This document shows, in pieces, positions 62,806-64,000 of a stretch of DNA of 64,000 bases. Below the pieces are notes generated by a model, which saw nothing but the letters and a program-made list of their open reading frames with translations, was not told the origin of the DNA and made no database searches. The stretch comes from Flavobacterium aquidurense (GTDB lineage Bacteria; Bacteroidota; Bacteroidia; Flavobacteriales; Flavobacteriaceae). The stretch covers positions 1 through 64,000 of the forward strand of contig FNPS01000012.1 of assembly GCA_900107365.1 (NCBI GenBank), read 5' to 3'. A program made the translations under genes and the position numbers. Every line of letters begins with the position of its first letter. Position 1 is the first letter of the stretch.

Positions 62806-64000
62806 ATGAAAAAACTACTATTGTTATTTGCTTTGATTTTATCCGGAAATCAACTTATAGCGCAAAATTATGCTTCAATGATCGGAAAAGTTTCTGATGG
62901 AAAAACGTTTTTACCGGGAGTAAATATTTCGATTTTAGAAAGAAAAACGGGAACTTCAACAGACTTTGATGGCAACTTTCAGGTTTCGAATCTATCCGGC
63001 GAAAAGCTTACCATCTCCTTTAGTTATATGGGATACCAAACGATTACCAAAGAAGTAAAATTAGTTTCGGGTATTAATAATTTGGGAACTATTACACTTG
63101 CAGCAGAAGAAGGCGCCTTAAAAGAGATTATCGTAAAAGGGTTTACCGGACCTTCGCAAATTAAGGCTTTAAGCATGAAAAAGAAATCATTGGCCATTAT
63201 GGACGTGCTTTCTGCAGATGCCGTGGGAAAATTACCAGACCGTAATGCTGCCGAAGCCGTTCAAAGAATGCCAAGTGTGAGTGTAAACCGTTATCACGGA
63301 GAAGCCAATCAGGTGAGTGTGCGAGGAACGCCTTACGGATGGACATCGACCTTATACAACGGAACCAGACTGCCTAGTGCTTCTGTTGCCGGAACAAGAA
63401 ATACGCTTTTAGATGCTATTCCTACGGAGATGATTCAGTACATTCAGTTATCAAAAGCAATTACTCCCGATATGGAAGGTGATGCCATTGGAGGATCTGT
63501 GAATTTTATCTCCAGGACAGCACCTAAAAAAACCATGCTGAACGCGAGTCTTGGTGGCGGTTACAATCAAAAATCTGAAAAAGGTTCTTATAATGCATCT
63601 CTTGTTTACGGGCAACGATTTTTTAAAGATAAATTAGGCGTTGTACTTGCAGCTTCTATTTGGGACAGAAATTTTGCTACTGATGAAATGGTAGTCGATT
63701 ACAACATTAATGCACCTGTACAGACTCAAAAATACGGAATTAATACGGTTGATGCTAAACGTTATTTTGGAGAAAGAATTACAAAAGCAATAAGTGGTGG
63801 GCTTGATTATGAATTGAACGATAAGAATAAGTTTTTCGCAAAATTCTTATATGATAAATTCAGAGACGTACGTCCGGTTTACGAATCTTTCTATGACTTT
63901 GCTAAAAAGAGATATACTTTTAGCTACCGTTATTCTGATTATAAAACCGATTTAAATGGTGTAGAAATTGGCGGAGAACACAGAATTGGTTCTAAACTAA
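62806..64000 (+). CDS. TonB-dependent receptor, N-terminal part (cut by window edge)
   Basis: An open frame starts at 62806 (MKKLLLLFALILSGNQLIAQ) and continues to the window end, giving 398 residues. A carboxypeptidase-regulatory-like domain (about 22-105) precedes a plug with the ADAVGKLPDRNAAEAVQRMPSVSVNR and QVSVRGTPYGW segment. That segment is typical of the TonB-Xanth-Caul class of receptors, many of which carry oligosaccharides or polypeptides. GDAIGGSVNFISRTAPKK begins the barrel. The 218-nt gap before it follows the membrane AraC gene. Confidence 0.9.
   Translation, partial: MKKLLLLFALILSGNQLIAQNYASMIGKVSDGKTFLPGVNISILERKTGTSTDFDGNFQVSNLSGEKLTISFSYMGYQTITKEVKLVSGINNLGTITLAAEEGALKEIIVKGFTGPSQIKALSMKKKSLAIMDVLSADAVGKLPDRNAAEAVQRMPSVSVNRYHGEANQVSVRGTPYGWTSTLYNGTRLPSASVAGTRNTLLDAIPTEMIQYIQLSKAITPDMEGDAIGGSVNFISRTAPKKTMLNASLGGGYNQKSEKGSYNASLVYGQRFFKDKLGVVLAASIWDRNFATDEMVVDYNINAPVQTQKYGINTVDAKRYFGERITKAISGGLDYELNDKNKFFAKFLYDKFRDVRPVYESFYDFAKKRYTFSYRYSDYKTDLNGVEIGGEHRIGSKL

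Overview
The window looks like a chromosomal stretch of a Flavobacterium-type member of the Bacteroidota. It is AT-rich. It carries a SusC/SusD pair, many secreted glycosidases of gut/soil Bacteroidota type, TonB-dependent receptors with N-terminal carboxypeptidase-regulatory-like domains, LytS/LytTR and AraC regulators, TAnnTTTG-like -7 boxes and dispersed intergenic repeats. I saw no rRNA, tRNA, CRISPR array, insertion sequence or replication origin.

Positions 1-54,200 are essentially one large locus for stripping and using fucosylated N-glycans. From left to right it holds: (i) fucP-uxaA-SDR (minus, 1-3,357) for L-fucose import and oxidation; (ii) GH3 and GH92 (minus); (iii) a plus-strand operon of a PNGase F-like enzyme with an N-terminal GLPGLI-like domain, a GH29 fucosidase and an M28 peptidase (8,487-12,518); (iv) SusD/SusC (minus) with a LacI-type regulator; (v) GH29 plus GH3-PA14 (minus); (vi) GH29, fucose mutarotase and an SDR (minus, 24,362-27,091); (vii) an AraC regulator diverging from a plus-strand run of serine hydrolase, glycosylasparaginase and two GH29 enzymes (27,505-35,914); (viii) a minus-strand exoglycosidase operon GH2, GH20, GH92; (ix) GH130 phosphorylase, a CBM9-like protein and a family-10-like lipoprotein; (x) a sodium:solute symporter diverging from a LytS/LytTR two-component pair; (xi) a NagB/PIG-L fusion for amino-sugar catabolism.

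The parts fit a linear scheme. PNGase and glycosylasparaginase release the glycan or the last GlcNAc from Asn. GH29, GH2, GH20, GH92 and GH3 enzymes trim fucose, galactose, GlcNAc, mannose and possibly xylose in the periplasm or outside. SusCD, FucP and the symporter import products. Inside the cell GH130 phosphorolyses Man-GlcNAc, NagB handles amino sugar, and fucose is oxidised by a mutarotase/SDR/UxaA route like that of Campylobacter jejuni. Two recurring DNA motifs link these blocks: a 37-nt ungapped motif with direct half-sites 21 nt apart, at four promoters and on both sides of the AraC gene; and LacI-type palindromes around a central CG at six or more promoters, including that of the lacI gene itself.

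From about 54,400 on the content changes: a siderophore receptor and PepSY membrane protein, an odd cupin/nitronate-monooxygenase-tail chimera, an SDR with a divergent HxlR regulator, a lysine-rich protein, a membrane AraC regulator and the start of another TonB-dependent receptor cut by the window edge.

Other unusual items are a decayed copy of the LytS kinase 5' end at 23,966-24,333 whose leader is still perfectly conserved, and several dispersed intergenic repeat elements.
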